64,000 nt of DNA from Lishizhenia tianjinensis (GTDB lineage Bacteria; Bacteroidota; Bacteroidia; Flavobacteriales_D; Crocinitomicaceae). A program made the position numbers and the translations under genes. Location: positions 55,348-119,347 of the forward strand of contig CALQIX020000008.1 in the NCBI GenBank assembly GCA_943330745.2, read 5' to 3'. The notes below the pieces were generated by a model that was given only the letters and a program-made list of their open reading frames with translations, did not search any database and had not been told where the DNA came from. Shown piece after piece: positions 26,152 to 35,244 of this stretch. Each line of letters starts with the position of its first letter. Positions within the stretch are counted from its first letter, which is position 1.

Positions 26152-26547
26152 ATGACAACACAAACAATATTGATTTTAGTAGTGATTGGGCTTTTAGCCG
26201 GGATTCTCAGTGGTTTTGTGGGTGTTGGAGGTGGAATTATAATTGTTCCTGCATTAGTTTTTATGCTGGGACTAACTCAACATCAAGCACAAGGAACTAG
26301 TTTATTCGTACTTTCTATTCCGGTGGTAATTTTAGCCACTCTAAATTATTGGAAAACTGGTAATGTGAATTGGAAATATGGGTTAATCATTGCGCTAACT
26401 TTTGTTGTAGGTGGATATATTGGTTCCAAATTGTCACTGAAAATGTCTCCCGGTCTGGTTAAATTCCTTTTTGGAATTTTAATGGCCTATGTCTCTTTTC
26501 GATTAATTGTTTCTGGTTATCAATCAATTTCGTCCAATGAGTCTTGA
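26152..26547 (+). CDS. Half-size TauE/SafE-family membrane permease
   Basis: A 131-aa membrane protein with four helices and the family signature GVGGGIIIVPALVFMLGLTQ followed by HQAQGTSL (about residues 23-50). Full-length members have two such repeats (about 250 aa); this one has one, and the frame is intact from ATG to stop, so it is a natural half-size version that would have to dimerise. The family transports sulfite, organosulfonates or related anions; the substrate is unknown. Its end overlaps the M20 peptidase start by 11 bases. Confidence 0.85.
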   Translation: MTTQTILILVVIGLLAGILSGFVGVGGGIIIVPALVFMLGLTQHQAQGTSLFVLSIPVVILATLNYWKTGNVNWKYGLIIALTFVVGGYIGSKLSLKMSPGLVKFLFGILMAYVSFRLIVSGYQSISSNES

Positions 26548-27721
26548 ATTACCTGCCCTAATAGAACAAAAATCGCTTGCACTTTATCAAAAAGTGAAAA
26601 GTTATCGCGAGCACTTGCATCAATATCCTGAGTTGTCATATCAGGAAGAGGAAACCATGCGTTTCGTTTCGGAAAAATTAACTCAATTGGGTATTTCACA
26701 TCAAGCGGGTGTTGGAGGAACGGGAGTTGTAGCATTGATTCAATCTGAAAAACATTTGGGAAAAGCGTGTGTTGCCTTGAGGGCAGACCTAGATGCCTTA
26801 CCTATTATTGAAGAGAATGAAGTGCCTTATAAATCAAAAGTTAGGGGTGTAATGCACGCATGTGGACATGATGTTCATACTGCTATCTTATTGGGTGCAG
26901 CAGAAATCTTGAATGAAATAAAAGACGATTTACCCTTTCCTGTTAAATTGATTTTTCAACCGGGCGAAGAAAAAAATCCTGGGGGAGCTACTTACATGAT
27001 TAGGGATAAAGTATTAGAAAATCCACGCGTTGATAAAATGTATGCTTTGCATGTTTTTCCTGATTTACCTGTGGGAGAATTAGGCTTTCATGCCGGTCGT
27101 TACATGGCTTCTTGTGATGAAATTTATATTACAGTCAACGGAAAAGGGGGTCATGGAGCTACACCTCATCAATGTATTGATCCAATTGTAATTGGAGCCA
27201 ATATCATTTTACAACTTCAGCAACTCGTAAGTAGAAAATGTGACCCAAAAATCCCGTGTGTATTGAGTTTTGGTCATTTTGAGGCATTAGGAGCAACCAA
27301 TATTATTCCATCTAAGGCGATATTGAAAGGCACGTTTAGAACAATGGATGAAATCTGGCGAGAACAAGCCTTATTATTGGTAGAACAACAAGTGACTGAG
27401 ATTGCAAAATTACACGGAGCAACCGTTGATATTGAGATTTCTAAAGGTTATCCTTGTGTGGAAAATGACGTTGCTTTAACGAATGAATTAGCTATAAAAG
27501 CGAAAGCACTTATTGGAAACGACAAAGTGCATGATTTACCCATTCGTTTAACCTCGGAGGATTTTGCTTTCTATTCTCAATTAGTTCCGGCATGTTTCTT
27601 TCGGTTAGGTGTCCGAAATGAAGAAAAAGGAATTGTTTATGGTGTCCATCATCCGCGTTTTGATATTGATTCCGAAGCCCTGATTTTAGGAGTTCGTATG
27701 ATGGTAACTGCATGTTTATGA
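26537..27721 (+). CDS. M20 family amidohydrolase (N-acyl amino acid / IAA-like)
   Basis: A 394-aa metallopeptidase of the M20D type. Metal-binding motifs are visible: HACGHDVHTAILLGAA (about residues 107-122), FQPGEEKNPGG with the catalytic Glu pair, MYALHVFPDLPVGELG and a C-terminal His (VYGVHHPRF). The lid domain carries GKGGHGATPHQCIDPIV. It hydrolyses amide bonds of N-acylated amino acids or similar amino-carbonyl conjugates in the cytoplasm. The start at MSLELP was chosen because it keeps the 11-base overlap with the permease gene; earlier in-frame starts would extend into that gene without homology. Confidence 0.9.
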   Translation: MSLELPALIEQKSLALYQKVKSYREHLHQYPELSYQEEETMRFVSEKLTQLGISHQAGVGGTGVVALIQSEKHLGKACVALRADLDALPIIEENEVPYKSKVRGVMHACGHDVHTAILLGAAEILNEIKDDLPFPVKLIFQPGEEKNPGGATYMIRDKVLENPRVDKMYALHVFPDLPVGELGFHAGRYMASCDEIYITVNGKGGHGATPHQCIDPIVIGANIILQLQQLVSRKCDPKIPCVLSFGHFEALGATNIIPSKAILKGTFRTMDEIWREQALLLVEQQVTEIAKLHGATVDIEISKGYPCVENDVALTNELAIKAKALIGNDKVHDLPIRLTSEDFAFYSQLVPACFFRLGVRNEEKGIVYGVHHPRFDIDSEALILGVRMMVTACL

Positions 27722-28152
27722 AAAGTGTTTTTATTTCCTTATTAATGTTCTTTTTATTTACTGCTTGCAATAAGGTAAAGAAAAAGGAAAATGAGCTGCA
27801 GGGGGAATGGAAATTAACCAAAATTACTGTTTTTGATTACGATGGACTCTCCTATGCCACTGATACTTCTTGTGTGGGAGAATTGGTCATAAATAAGGAA
27901 TTAGACACCTCATTTCGTTTAAGTTTGGCTTATTTTATTTCAACTAATTTTTCAGACACAACCTCTGCAAAAGGAAAATATGACCTGCAACCGGATGGTG
28001 AATATTTGAACCACACCTTTTTATCTCTAACAAATAATCAATCAATCCCAGTTACTAAATCTCGAATTTTGTTTCTCTCTGATGCCTATTTGAAATGGGA
28101 ATTTATAGATGGGGCAGGGTTGAAATACCAGTTGGTTTTTAGTAAAAAATAA
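27718..28152 (+). CDS. Small lipoprotein, lipocalin-like
   Basis: A 144-aa lipoprotein. The signal peptide ends with the lipobox FTAC (Cys about residue 17). The mature part begins with LQGEWKLTKITVFDYDG, typical of the beta-barrel start in Bacteroidetes lipocalin-like/META-like lipoproteins, then strands with GKYDLQPDGEYLNHTF and KWEFIDGAGLKYQLVF. The start codon ATG overlaps the TGA of the M20 gene by four bases. The function is unknown, and it may sit in the outer membrane or periplasm. Confidence 0.7.
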   Translation: MKSVFISLLMFFLFTACNKVKKKENELQGEWKLTKITVFDYDGLSYATDTSCVGELVINKELDTSFRLSLAYFISTNFSDTTSAKGKYDLQPDGEYLNHTFLSLTNNQSIPVTKSRILFLSDAYLKWEFIDGAGLKYQLVFSKK

Positions 28153-28182
28153 AAAGCGACAACTGAAATTCAATTATCGCTT
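28142..28182 (-). terminator. Intrinsic terminator of the uppS-bamA operon
   Basis: Read on the minus strand, a long hairpin closed by AAGCGA (28177-28182) and TCGCTT (28154-28159), with two internal mismatches, is followed by TTTTATTTTTT. It lies just past the stop of the thioredoxin lipoprotein. The plus-strand side lacks a good U-tract, so it mainly serves the minus-strand operon. Confidence 0.75.
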
Positions 28183-28203
28183 CATAAATTAAGGAATCTA
28201 ATT

Positions 28204-28695
28204 TTATTTCTTGGTTAGAAATGTATTTGCGTTATTAATCCATCCTTCAGGACCACCTGCCATATAACCAGATTTTCCTAAAGAGGTTAAGTTCACCTTT
28301 CCACCTTCACCTTTATCTGCGGTAACAAAATATACAGTTGGGTATCCTTGAACGGCAAATGTTTGTTGCAATTGATTATTTTGTTGTTTAATGGCATCAG
28401 TTTGAGTATTCTTTTTCGGGAAATCGATCTCTACCAAAACAACATTTTCTTTTGCCCATTTGGTAAATTCGTCCTTCTTAAAAACCTCATTTTGTAAGCG
28501 AATACACCATCCACACCAATCGCTTCCGGTAAAAAATAACATCATCGGTTTTTTCTCTTTTTGAGAAATAGCAATTGCTTGATTCATATCAGTATGCCAA
28601 ACGAGTTCTTTTTCGGAATTTTTAGTCGCATTTTCCTTTTGTGCATTGCACGATACAGCGATTAAAAGTAAAGAGAAAATGAATAATGATTTCAT
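28204..28695 (-). CDS. Thioredoxin-fold lipoprotein
   Basis: A 163-aa lipoprotein with lipobox AVSC (Cys about 16) and a thioredoxin-like domain carrying the redox motif WCGWC (MLFFTGSDWCGWCIRLQNEV, about residues 52-71) and a cis-Pro loop GYPTVYFV. It is a periplasmic or envelope thiol oxidoreductase of the thioredoxin_7 type. It is the last gene of the BamA operon, five bases after the second OmpH gene, so a role in redox folding of envelope proteins is a reasonable inference. Confidence 0.85.
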   Translation of the reverse strand: MKSLFIFSLLLIAVSCNAQKENATKNSEKELVWHTDMNQAIAISQKEKKPMMLFFTGSDWCGWCIRLQNEVFKKDEFTKWAKENVVLVEIDFPKKNTQTDAIKQQNNQLQQTFAVQGYPTVYFVTADKGEGGKVNLTSLGKSGYMAGGPEGWINNANTFLTKK

Positions 28696-28700
28696 TGGAT

Positions 28701-29219
28701 TTATTTTTTGTTGATTGCTGCTGCATCTAATTTCAATAATTCGACAATCACTTCTCCAGTGATATCCATTCCACCTTTAGAGTACAACATATTAGAGGCA
28801 TCGATTACGTAGTTTAATTTCTTTCTGTCTGCAACAATATCAACTGCTTGTTTCACGCGGTCAAAAATGGGTTGGTTTAACTCTTGAGCCCTCACTTGTA
28901 ATTCATTTTGAACAGTTTGTTCTCTTTCTTGAATTCGTTGACCTAAATTCATTAGATTCGCTTCTCTTGATTTAATAATGGTTGGTGACAAGGTAGCTCT
29001 TTCCGCTTCTAATTTGGCTCTTGTTTTTTCGTATTCTTCATACATCCCGTTCAATTCTAATTTGAATTCATCCTCAATTTCTTTAATTTCTTTTAATGCA
29101 AGATCACGCGATGGCATTGTATCAAGTAATGATTGAGAATTAACGTGTGCTACTTTAGATTGTGAAATAGCAAGATTGGTTACAAAAAGTAGAGCTACTA
29201 AGGAAAGTGTTTTTTTCAT
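28701..29219 (-). CDS. OmpH/Skp family periplasmic chaperone (second copy)
   Basis: A 172-aa Skp-like protein. A signal peptide (MKKTLSLVALLFVTNLAIS) is followed by KVAHVNSQSLLDTMPSRDLA, a long coiled-coil hairpin (about residues 45-115), and the C-terminal IFDRVKQAVDIVADRKKLNY with DASNMLYSKGGMDIT. Skp trimers hold unfolded outer-membrane proteins for the Bam complex. It is a tandem paralogue of the gene upstream, 16 bases away. Confidence 0.9.
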   Translation of the reverse strand: MKKTLSLVALLFVTNLAISQSKVAHVNSQSLLDTMPSRDLALKEIKEIEDEFKLELNGMYEEYEKTRAKLEAERATLSPTIIKSREANLMNLGQRIQEREQTVQNELQVRAQELNQPIFDRVKQAVDIVADRKKLNYVIDASNMLYSKGGMDITGEVIVELLKLDAAAINKK

Positions 29220-29235
29220 TTTCTATTTTATTTAT

Positions 29236-29778
29236 TTATTTAACTGTTATACCCATTTCTTTTAATACATCATTACTGAGGTCAAATTTAGTTTCTGCAT
29301 ACACCAAATTACTTTGGTTGGCTTTATCAAAAACAAAAGAATATCCTTTTTTCTGCGCTACTTTTTGCATTGCATCAAATACCTTATCCTGAATGGGCTT
29401 GATGAGTTCTTGTCTTTTTTGAAAATAATCACCACTCACTCCAAATCGATTGGTTTGCATTTGAATTGCATCTTGTTCCAACTTTTTTATTTCGGCTCCT
29501 CTTTTGTTTTTTTCCTCTTCAGGTAATAGGACCTCCTCCTTTGCAAAGTTATCTTTTTTTCCTTTAAGGACGGCGTAAAGCTCCTCAATTTCTTTTGTCC
29601 AACGATCAGCCAACTTATCCAATTTCTCTTTTGAATCTTGGTAATCCGGCATTTTCTTCAAAATATAATCCGAATCAACATAAGCATATTTTTGCCCTAT
29701 GGCAAAGGATGTGCCAAACATGAATGCCACCAGAAAAAGTAGGGGGCCAAAAAAGGGTTTGTTTTTCATAATCTTCAT
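29236..29778 (-). CDS. OmpH/Skp family periplasmic chaperone (first copy)
   Basis: A 180-aa Skp-like protein with a signal peptide (ending in FAIGQ), KYAYVDSDYILKKMPDYQDS, a coiled-coil middle and FDAMQKVAQKKGYSFVFDKA. The start was placed at MKIMKNKPFF because its ATG follows the bamA stop by one base; a Met four codons earlier would overlap bamA. The duplicated Skp after BamA is a recurrent Bacteroidetes arrangement. Confidence 0.9.
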   Translation of the reverse strand: MKIMKNKPFFGPLLFLVAFMFGTSFAIGQKYAYVDSDYILKKMPDYQDSKEKLDKLADRWTKEIEELYAVLKGKKDNFAKEEVLLPEEEKNKRGAEIKKLEQDAIQMQTNRFGVSGDYFQKRQELIKPIQDKVFDAMQKVAQKKGYSFVFDKANQSNLVYAETKFDLSNDVLKEMGITVK

Positions 29779-29779
29779 T

Positions 29780-32344
29780 TTATAACTCACCTAAATTCAT
29801 TCCTATTGTAAAAGTTAGTTTAGGATAATATCCTTTCGTACTGATTGATGTGTCGGATGCTTTTCCAAATCCGTCTGACCAAAAATCAAGTTTATCAAAT
29901 CCTAACCCATAATCTAAACCAAGCATTCCAAACATGGGAAGAAATACCCGAATTCCAACTCCAGCAGTCTTTTTCACATTAAAAGGGTTAAATTTCTGAA
30001 AGCTTGGAAAAGTATTTCCTCCTTCAGCAAATGCCATAGCATAAAATGTGGCAGATGGATTAAGGGATATTGGATAACGTAATTCCAAGGTGTACTTTGC
30101 AATGATTGGGTCACCACCATAACTAGAAATTGTTTGATCTTCGTATCCCCTCAAAGCAATAATTTCTCGTCCACCAATTTGCCCAATTCCAGTTAATCCA
30201 CTACCACCCATAGTAAATCGATCGAATGGAGTAACTCCTTTGGCATTGTTGTATGCTCCCATAAATCCAAACCCAAAACGGGGCATTAAAATTAATTTTT
30301 TATTGGGCGACAATGGTAAATACCATTCACCGGTAAATTTCACTTTGAAATATTCTAAGTATTTATACCTTTCTTGAGATGTTGAATTGGAATAGTCTTT
30401 ATCTTCAAATAATGAATACGGAAGTGTTCCTTTCATCGTTAAACTAAAATTGGAACCACTTTGTGGGTAAATGGGTGCGCTTACAGAACTTCGCTGAATG
30501 ACGTATTTAAAAGCAATATCATTTGCATATCCCTTCGGAAGGTTGGGAAATACAGAATAATTCATAACGTCGTAATACTGGTAACTCAATTCGTAGTAAT
30601 TAGTGAAATAATCATCTGGCCATTTTAAACGACGTTGAAGACCAATACCAGTTCCCGATATACCAACACCTGAAAATGAAGGATTGCTCCGCAAGAATTT
30701 TCCATTTGAAATAGCGGTATGGTTTATCCAGTAAGACAATGAATTTGGTTTCTTTCCTCCCAACCAAGGTTCAGTAAAAGAGAAGGTATAGCTTTGAAAG
30801 AAACTTCCATTGGATTGTGCTCGAATGGATAAACGTTGGCCGTCTCCACCAGGAAGTGGTGACCATGCACTTTTTTTAAATATTTTTTTGGTAGAAAAAT
30901 TATTAAAAGTTAATCCCAAAGTTCCAATAATTCGAGGCCCTGTGCTTGCACTTGCGCCACCATATCCACCGGAAAGTTCTATTTGATCGGAAGATTTTTC
31001 CTCCACAACATATTCAATATCGACCGTTCCTTTTGTTGGGTTTGGCATTGGATTTACTTGGAATGCTTGATCATTAAAGAAACCTAATTGCGAAAGCTCT
31101 CGTTGAGTTCGCATGATGTCGGCTTTGTTGAATAGATCACCCGGTTTTGTCCTAATTTCACGAATAATAACATGGTCACTCGTTTTGTTATTTCCCCGGA
31201 TTGTAATCGTTCCATTTCGGGCTTCTTTTCCTTCAATTATTCTAATTTGATAGTTTATTTGGTTGTTTGTAACATTTGTTTCCACTGGAAAAACATTGAA
31301 AAACAAATAGCCACGATCCATATAAAGGGAGGAAATATCACGGCCTTCAGGACTTCCATTCAATCGGGTTTCTAAAAGTGTTTTGTTGTATAAATCTCCT
31401 TTTTTAATTCCTAAAATGGTGTCCAAATAACTGGATCTATATTTTGAATTTCCTAACCATTCAATATCGCCAAAATAATATTTATTACCCTCGTTGATTT
31501 TTATTTTAATGACTAAATTCTTTTCGTCCAGTTTTAATACAGTATCGTATTCAATAACAGCATCTCTTAGGCCCACTTTATTGAATTTAGTCAACAAGGA
31601 TTCTTTGTCTTTCTCGTATGATGTTTCGGTAAATTTCGACCGCTTGAAAATGGTAAATATTCCTTTTTGTTTTGTGTCCTTCATGGCCATTTTCAATTTC
31701 CACCTAGGTAGTGCAGTATTTCCTTCTATATCAATCGATTTTATGCCAATTTTACTTCCTTTAGCAACATTGATAATAAAGAGCTCGGAATCGTTGATTA
31801 GCGTATCTTTTTCACGGTTAATTTTTACTTGAACACCATAAAACCCCTTTTCTCTAAAATATCCCCTGATTTTGCTTTTGGTTTGAAAAACGAGATTTTC
31901 AGTAATGGTTTTCCCAGAAAAGAGAGCTATTTCCTCACGCAGTTTATCTGCATCTCTTCTGGTAACTCCGCGAAACAAAAAACGGGAAAGTTTAGGTCTT
32001 GGACTTACTTTAATTACAAAATATACCACACCGGCAAGTTCTTTTTCAATGTGAATTTGAATATCTGAAAAAATTTCTTCTTTCCATAGATTCTTAATTG
32101 CATTCGAAATTTGTTCTCCTGGGATTTTAATTTTCTCCCCTTGCCTCAATCCTGAGATCAAACGAATTCCTTGATGATCAAAGTTGTCTGCTCCCTCAAT
32201 GCGAATGGGGCCAATTTCATATTCCTTTGGATCTAAAAAGTTGAATTTTGTAGTTGTGTCTTCAATTGTGACACTGTTATTTACTTGAGAAAAATAATCT
32301 CCAGCTACAAAAAGGGTTAAAAAAAATAGAATTAAACACCTCAT
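29780..32344 (-). CDS. bamA: Outer-membrane protein assembly factor BamA
   Basis: An 854-aa Omp85 protein. After the signal peptide (residues 1-20) come POTRA repeats (about 45-440; for example IKSIDIEGNTALPRWKLKMA and GTITIRGNNKTSDHVIIREI). A 16-strand barrel follows (about 455-854), with the lid-lock motif in GGREIIALRGYEDQTISSYG and a C-terminal aromatic-rich strand. It inserts beta-barrel proteins into the outer membrane, including the TonB receptor and T9SS components seen here. It lies between uppS (one base upstream) and two Skp genes. Confidence 0.96.
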   Translation of the reverse strand: MRCLILFFLTLFVAGDYFSQVNNSVTIEDTTTKFNFLDPKEYEIGPIRIEGADNFDHQGIRLISGLRQGEKIKIPGEQISNAIKNLWKEEIFSDIQIHIEKELAGVVYFVIKVSPRPKLSRFLFRGVTRRDADKLREEIALFSGKTITENLVFQTKSKIRGYFREKGFYGVQVKINREKDTLINDSELFIINVAKGSKIGIKSIDIEGNTALPRWKLKMAMKDTKQKGIFTIFKRSKFTETSYEKDKESLLTKFNKVGLRDAVIEYDTVLKLDEKNLVIKIKINEGNKYYFGDIEWLGNSKYRSSYLDTILGIKKGDLYNKTLLETRLNGSPEGRDISSLYMDRGYLFFNVFPVETNVTNNQINYQIRIIEGKEARNGTITIRGNNKTSDHVIIREIRTKPGDLFNKADIMRTQRELSQLGFFNDQAFQVNPMPNPTKGTVDIEYVVEEKSSDQIELSGGYGGASASTGPRIIGTLGLTFNNFSTKKIFKKSAWSPLPGGDGQRLSIRAQSNGSFFQSYTFSFTEPWLGGKKPNSLSYWINHTAISNGKFLRSNPSFSGVGISGTGIGLQRRLKWPDDYFTNYYELSYQYYDVMNYSVFPNLPKGYANDIAFKYVIQRSSVSAPIYPQSGSNFSLTMKGTLPYSLFEDKDYSNSTSQERYKYLEYFKVKFTGEWYLPLSPNKKLILMPRFGFGFMGAYNNAKGVTPFDRFTMGGSGLTGIGQIGGREIIALRGYEDQTISSYGGDPIIAKYTLELRYPISLNPSATFYAMAFAEGGNTFPSFQKFNPFNVKKTAGVGIRVFLPMFGMLGLDYGLGFDKLDFWSDGFGKASDTSISTKGYYPKLTFTIGMNLGEL

Positions 32345-32345
32345 T

Positions 32346-33089
32346 TTAACCTTGTATTTGTTCTGAAACTAAACCAAAACGTCTTTCCCTAGTTTGATAG
32401 TCAATTATTGCCTTCAGAAAATGTTCTTTACTAAATGCGGGCCAGTAGACTTCTGTAAAATGAAATTCGGTGTAAGCAATTTGCCAAAGAAGAAAATTAC
32501 TCACTCGATTTTCGCCGCTAGTCCGGATCAGTAATTCAGGGTCTGGAATATCGTGAGTAGAAAGAAAATGTTCAAACGTTTTTTCAGTCATATCTTCTGA
32601 GGACATATTTTTTGCTTCAATTTCAATTGCGATTTTTTTCACTGCCTGAATGATTTCCCACCGAGCACTATAATTTAGCGCTAAAACCAATGTTAATTCC
32701 CTGTTTTCCTTCGTTTTTTCGCGGGCCCAACCCAAACTTTCTTGACAATGATTGGGTAATTGTGATTCATCCCCAATTGTAATTAATCGAATTCCATTTT
32801 CATTGAGTTCATCCACTTCATTGGCGATGGATTGTACCAGTAAATCCATTAATCCATCCACTTCTTCTTTTGGTCTATTCCAATTTTCTGTAGAAAAAGC
32901 ATAAAGCGTAAGAAATTGTACTCCTAATTCTCTACACGCTTTGATTGTTGAACGAACAGATTCCACACCTGATGAATGGCCAAATAATCTATCTTGTCCT
33001 TGCTGCTTTGCCCACCTGCCGTTACCATCCATAATGATAGCAATGTGTTTAGGTATATTGGTCTTATCAATTTTAGCTTCCAAAGTCAT
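32346..33089 (-). CDS. uppS: Isoprenyl transferase (undecaprenyl diphosphate synthase)
   Basis: A 247-aa cis-prenyltransferase. Hallmarks are IAIIMDGNGRWAKQQGQDRL (diphosphate binding, catalytic Asp), FGHSSGVESVR, LTLYAFSTENWNRP, and the C-terminal LIRTSGENRVSNFLLWQIAY followed by TEFHF. It makes the C55 lipid carrier for peptidoglycan and surface glycan synthesis. It is the first gene of the envelope-biogenesis operon, divergent from the tryptophan dioxygenase operon; the 272-base spacer holds no other gene. Confidence 0.96.
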   Translation of the reverse strand: MTLEAKIDKTNIPKHIAIIMDGNGRWAKQQGQDRLFGHSSGVESVRSTIKACRELGVQFLTLYAFSTENWNRPKEEVDGLMDLLVQSIANEVDELNENGIRLITIGDESQLPNHCQESLGWAREKTKENRELTLVLALNYSARWEIIQAVKKIAIEIEAKNMSSEDMTEKTFEHFLSTHDIPDPELLIRTSGENRVSNFLLWQIAYTEFHFTEVYWPAFSKEHFLKAIIDYQTRERRFGLVSEQIQG

Positions 33090-33361
33090 GTTAAATTAGT
33101 AAACGTCCAAAATGGAAATTTCGTATATCAACCGCGAATTTACGGAATATTAAGTTTTTTTATGCAATTTCAGATAAAGTCTTTATCAATATGCATTTAC
33201 TTATGTCATTTTAAAGCCACAAACAGCGTGTTTATGAGCTATAACATGAATTTGAATAATTACCATTACTTATTTGTAATCATTTCAAATTTTATCGAAA
33301 ACAAAGATATACGGAAAGGGTTTAACTTTTTTTGTTAATTTCGAACCAAACACAACGATCA

Positions 33362-34315
33362 ATGGAAATCACCCCTGAAATTCAAGATAGATTAAACCTG
33401 TTAAGTGATAAATATGCAGCGCTAGGACAAGATTTGGTTTCATACTTAGACGGTTTATTACATGCTGATGTTACCAAATATTGGGACTATATTCAACTTG
33501 ACACCCTTTTAAGTCTTCAAAAACCAAAAACGACTTATCCGGACGAGGTAGTATTCATCATGTATCACCAAATCACCGAATTGTATTTTAAATTGTCCCT
33601 GAGAGAGTTTGAGCAACTAGGTGAAAATGCGGGTTGCACAAAAGCGTTTTTTATTAGTCGTGTTAAACGCATTAATCGTTATTTTGAAGCCTTGATCAAT
33701 AGTTTTGAAATCATGATTGATGGAATGGACCAAGATCAGTTTTTAAAATTCCGTATGTCTTTGTTGCCTGCAAGTGGTTTTCAATCAGCACAATACAGAG
33801 AAATTGAAATTTACTCGACAGATTTCATCAACTTGGTTCATAAAGATAAACGAGAATCTTTGCGTACTGAAACCAATATTGAAGCGCTTTTCGAACACAT
33901 TTATTGGAAAGAAGGAGCTACCGAAATTAAAACAGGTAAAAAAACGTTGACGCTTACACAATTTGAGGACAAGTATAAAGAACAATTTCTTCGATTAGGA
34001 GAAGCGTGCGTTGAAAGAAATTTATGGCAAGTTTATAAGCGGTTAGCTGAAGAGGATCAAAAAGACTCAGACGTAATTGCTGTAATGCGTCAACATGACA
34101 TTCATGTTAATATCAATTGGCCCTTGGCACATTATAAATCCGCCGTGCGCTATCTTGCCCGTGAATCAGCTGATATTGCTGCAACCGGAGGAACAAATTG
34201 GCAAAAATACTTACCGCCTAGGTTTCAGAAACGTATTTTCTTTCCGGCACTATGGTCTGTTGAAGAACAAGAAAATTGGGGTAAGGGTTGGGTTGAAGAT
34301 GTTCTAAACAGATAG
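33362..34315 (+). CDS. Tryptophan 2,3-dioxygenase family protein
   Basis: A 317-aa haem dioxygenase. The N-terminal part shows YWDYIQLDTLLSLQKPKTTY and DEVVFIMYHQITELYFKLSL, which bind L-Trp and haem. ALINSFEIMIDG, FRMSLLPASGFQSAQYREIE and a C-terminal INWPLAHYKSAVRYLARES follow. It would open the indole ring of tryptophan to N-formylkynurenine. No other kynurenine-pathway gene is adjacent, which leaves the pathway role open. The ATG at MEITPE was preferred to a longer frame; a near -7 box TAATTTCG lies at about 33336-33343. Confidence 0.9.
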   Translation: MEITPEIQDRLNLLSDKYAALGQDLVSYLDGLLHADVTKYWDYIQLDTLLSLQKPKTTYPDEVVFIMYHQITELYFKLSLREFEQLGENAGCTKAFFISRVKRINRYFEALINSFEIMIDGMDQDQFLKFRMSLLPASGFQSAQYREIEIYSTDFINLVHKDKRESLRTETNIEALFEHIYWKEGATEIKTGKKTLTLTQFEDKYKEQFLRLGEACVERNLWQVYKRLAEEDQKDSDVIAVMRQHDIHVNINWPLAHYKSAVRYLARESADIAATGGTNWQKYLPPRFQKRIFFPALWSVEEQENWGKGWVEDVLNR

Positions 34316-34317
34316 TT

Positions 34318-35223
34318 GTGTCGACTTCCTATCGGCTTTCCATTTGTATACCTGTTTATAATACGCTAGTAGATACGTTTATTAATGAACTTGCTCTACA
34401 AGCAAATCGAGCAACTGCACCCGTCGAGCTTGTCGTGTTGGATGATCATTCTGAACCCAATTTCGCCCAAAGCAATCAATCATTGGATTCTGTTTGTCGG
34501 TATGTTTACTTGCCCGAAAATGTAGGTAGATCGAGAATTCGAAATTTATTTTTGGAATATACAACAGGCGAGTACTTATTATTTATTGACGGAGATTCAG
34601 CAATCATCGATCCCGATTTTATTCAAAAATACCTTGACTTTTTGGATCAATGTTCTCCAGAGGTTGTTGTTGGTGCTAGCATCTATCAATCCGAAAAACC
34701 GGACAGGGAACACTTATTGAGATGGAAATACAGTCGTGAGCGTGAAAGTAAAAATGCTAACGAACGGAGCAAATTAACTGGTAGTTTCAAAACCAACAAC
34801 TTTATCATAAAACGTAGTATTTTTAGTTTGATTAAGTTCAATGATGCGTTGATTGGCTATGGACACGAGGACACCTTATTTGGCTTGGACTTAGAGAGGA
34901 ATAAAATTAAAATAAATCACATTGAAAATCCGGTATTAAATCGCCACTTAGACTCCAATCACCTTTTTTTGATAAAAACAGAAAATGCAATTAGGAATTT
35001 AAGTTGGTTATATAAACACCCAAATTATTCGAATCAAATTCAAGCAATTAAATTAATTCAAGCCTTTTCGAAGCTACAAAAATGGGGATTAATAACAGTT
35101 TATCGCATGTTATTTTGGTTTTCTGCACCTTTATGTTTTTGGACCCTAAAAAAGGGGTATGTTCATCTTAAAATATTTGATTTTTACAAATTGGGATTGT
35201 TTATTCGTAAAATAAAATCGTAA
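34318..35223 (+). CDS. Glycosyltransferase family 2 protein
   Basis: A 301-aa GT-A fold glycosyltransferase: LSICIPVYNT at the N-terminus, VELVVLDDHS, the metal-binding DGDSAI (about residues 95-100) and GYGHEDTLFGLDLERN. The C-terminal part (about 235-301) has hydrophobic segments (WGLITVYRMLFWFSAPLCFW) that suggest membrane association. The start is a GTG two bases after the dioxygenase stop; no ATG is available near. It transfers a sugar to an unknown acceptor. Confidence 0.87.
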   Translation: MSTSYRLSICIPVYNTLVDTFINELALQANRATAPVELVVLDDHSEPNFAQSNQSLDSVCRYVYLPENVGRSRIRNLFLEYTTGEYLLFIDGDSAIIDPDFIQKYLDFLDQCSPEVVVGASIYQSEKPDREHLLRWKYSRERESKNANERSKLTGSFKTNNFIIKRSIFSLIKFNDALIGYGHEDTLFGLDLERNKIKINHIENPVLNRHLDSNHLFLIKTENAIRNLSWLYKHPNYSNQIQAIKLIQAFSKLQKWGLITVYRMLFWFSAPLCFWTLKKGYVHLKIFDFYKLGLFIRKIKS

Positions 35224-35244
35224 TTTAGCTTAACTTATATTTAC

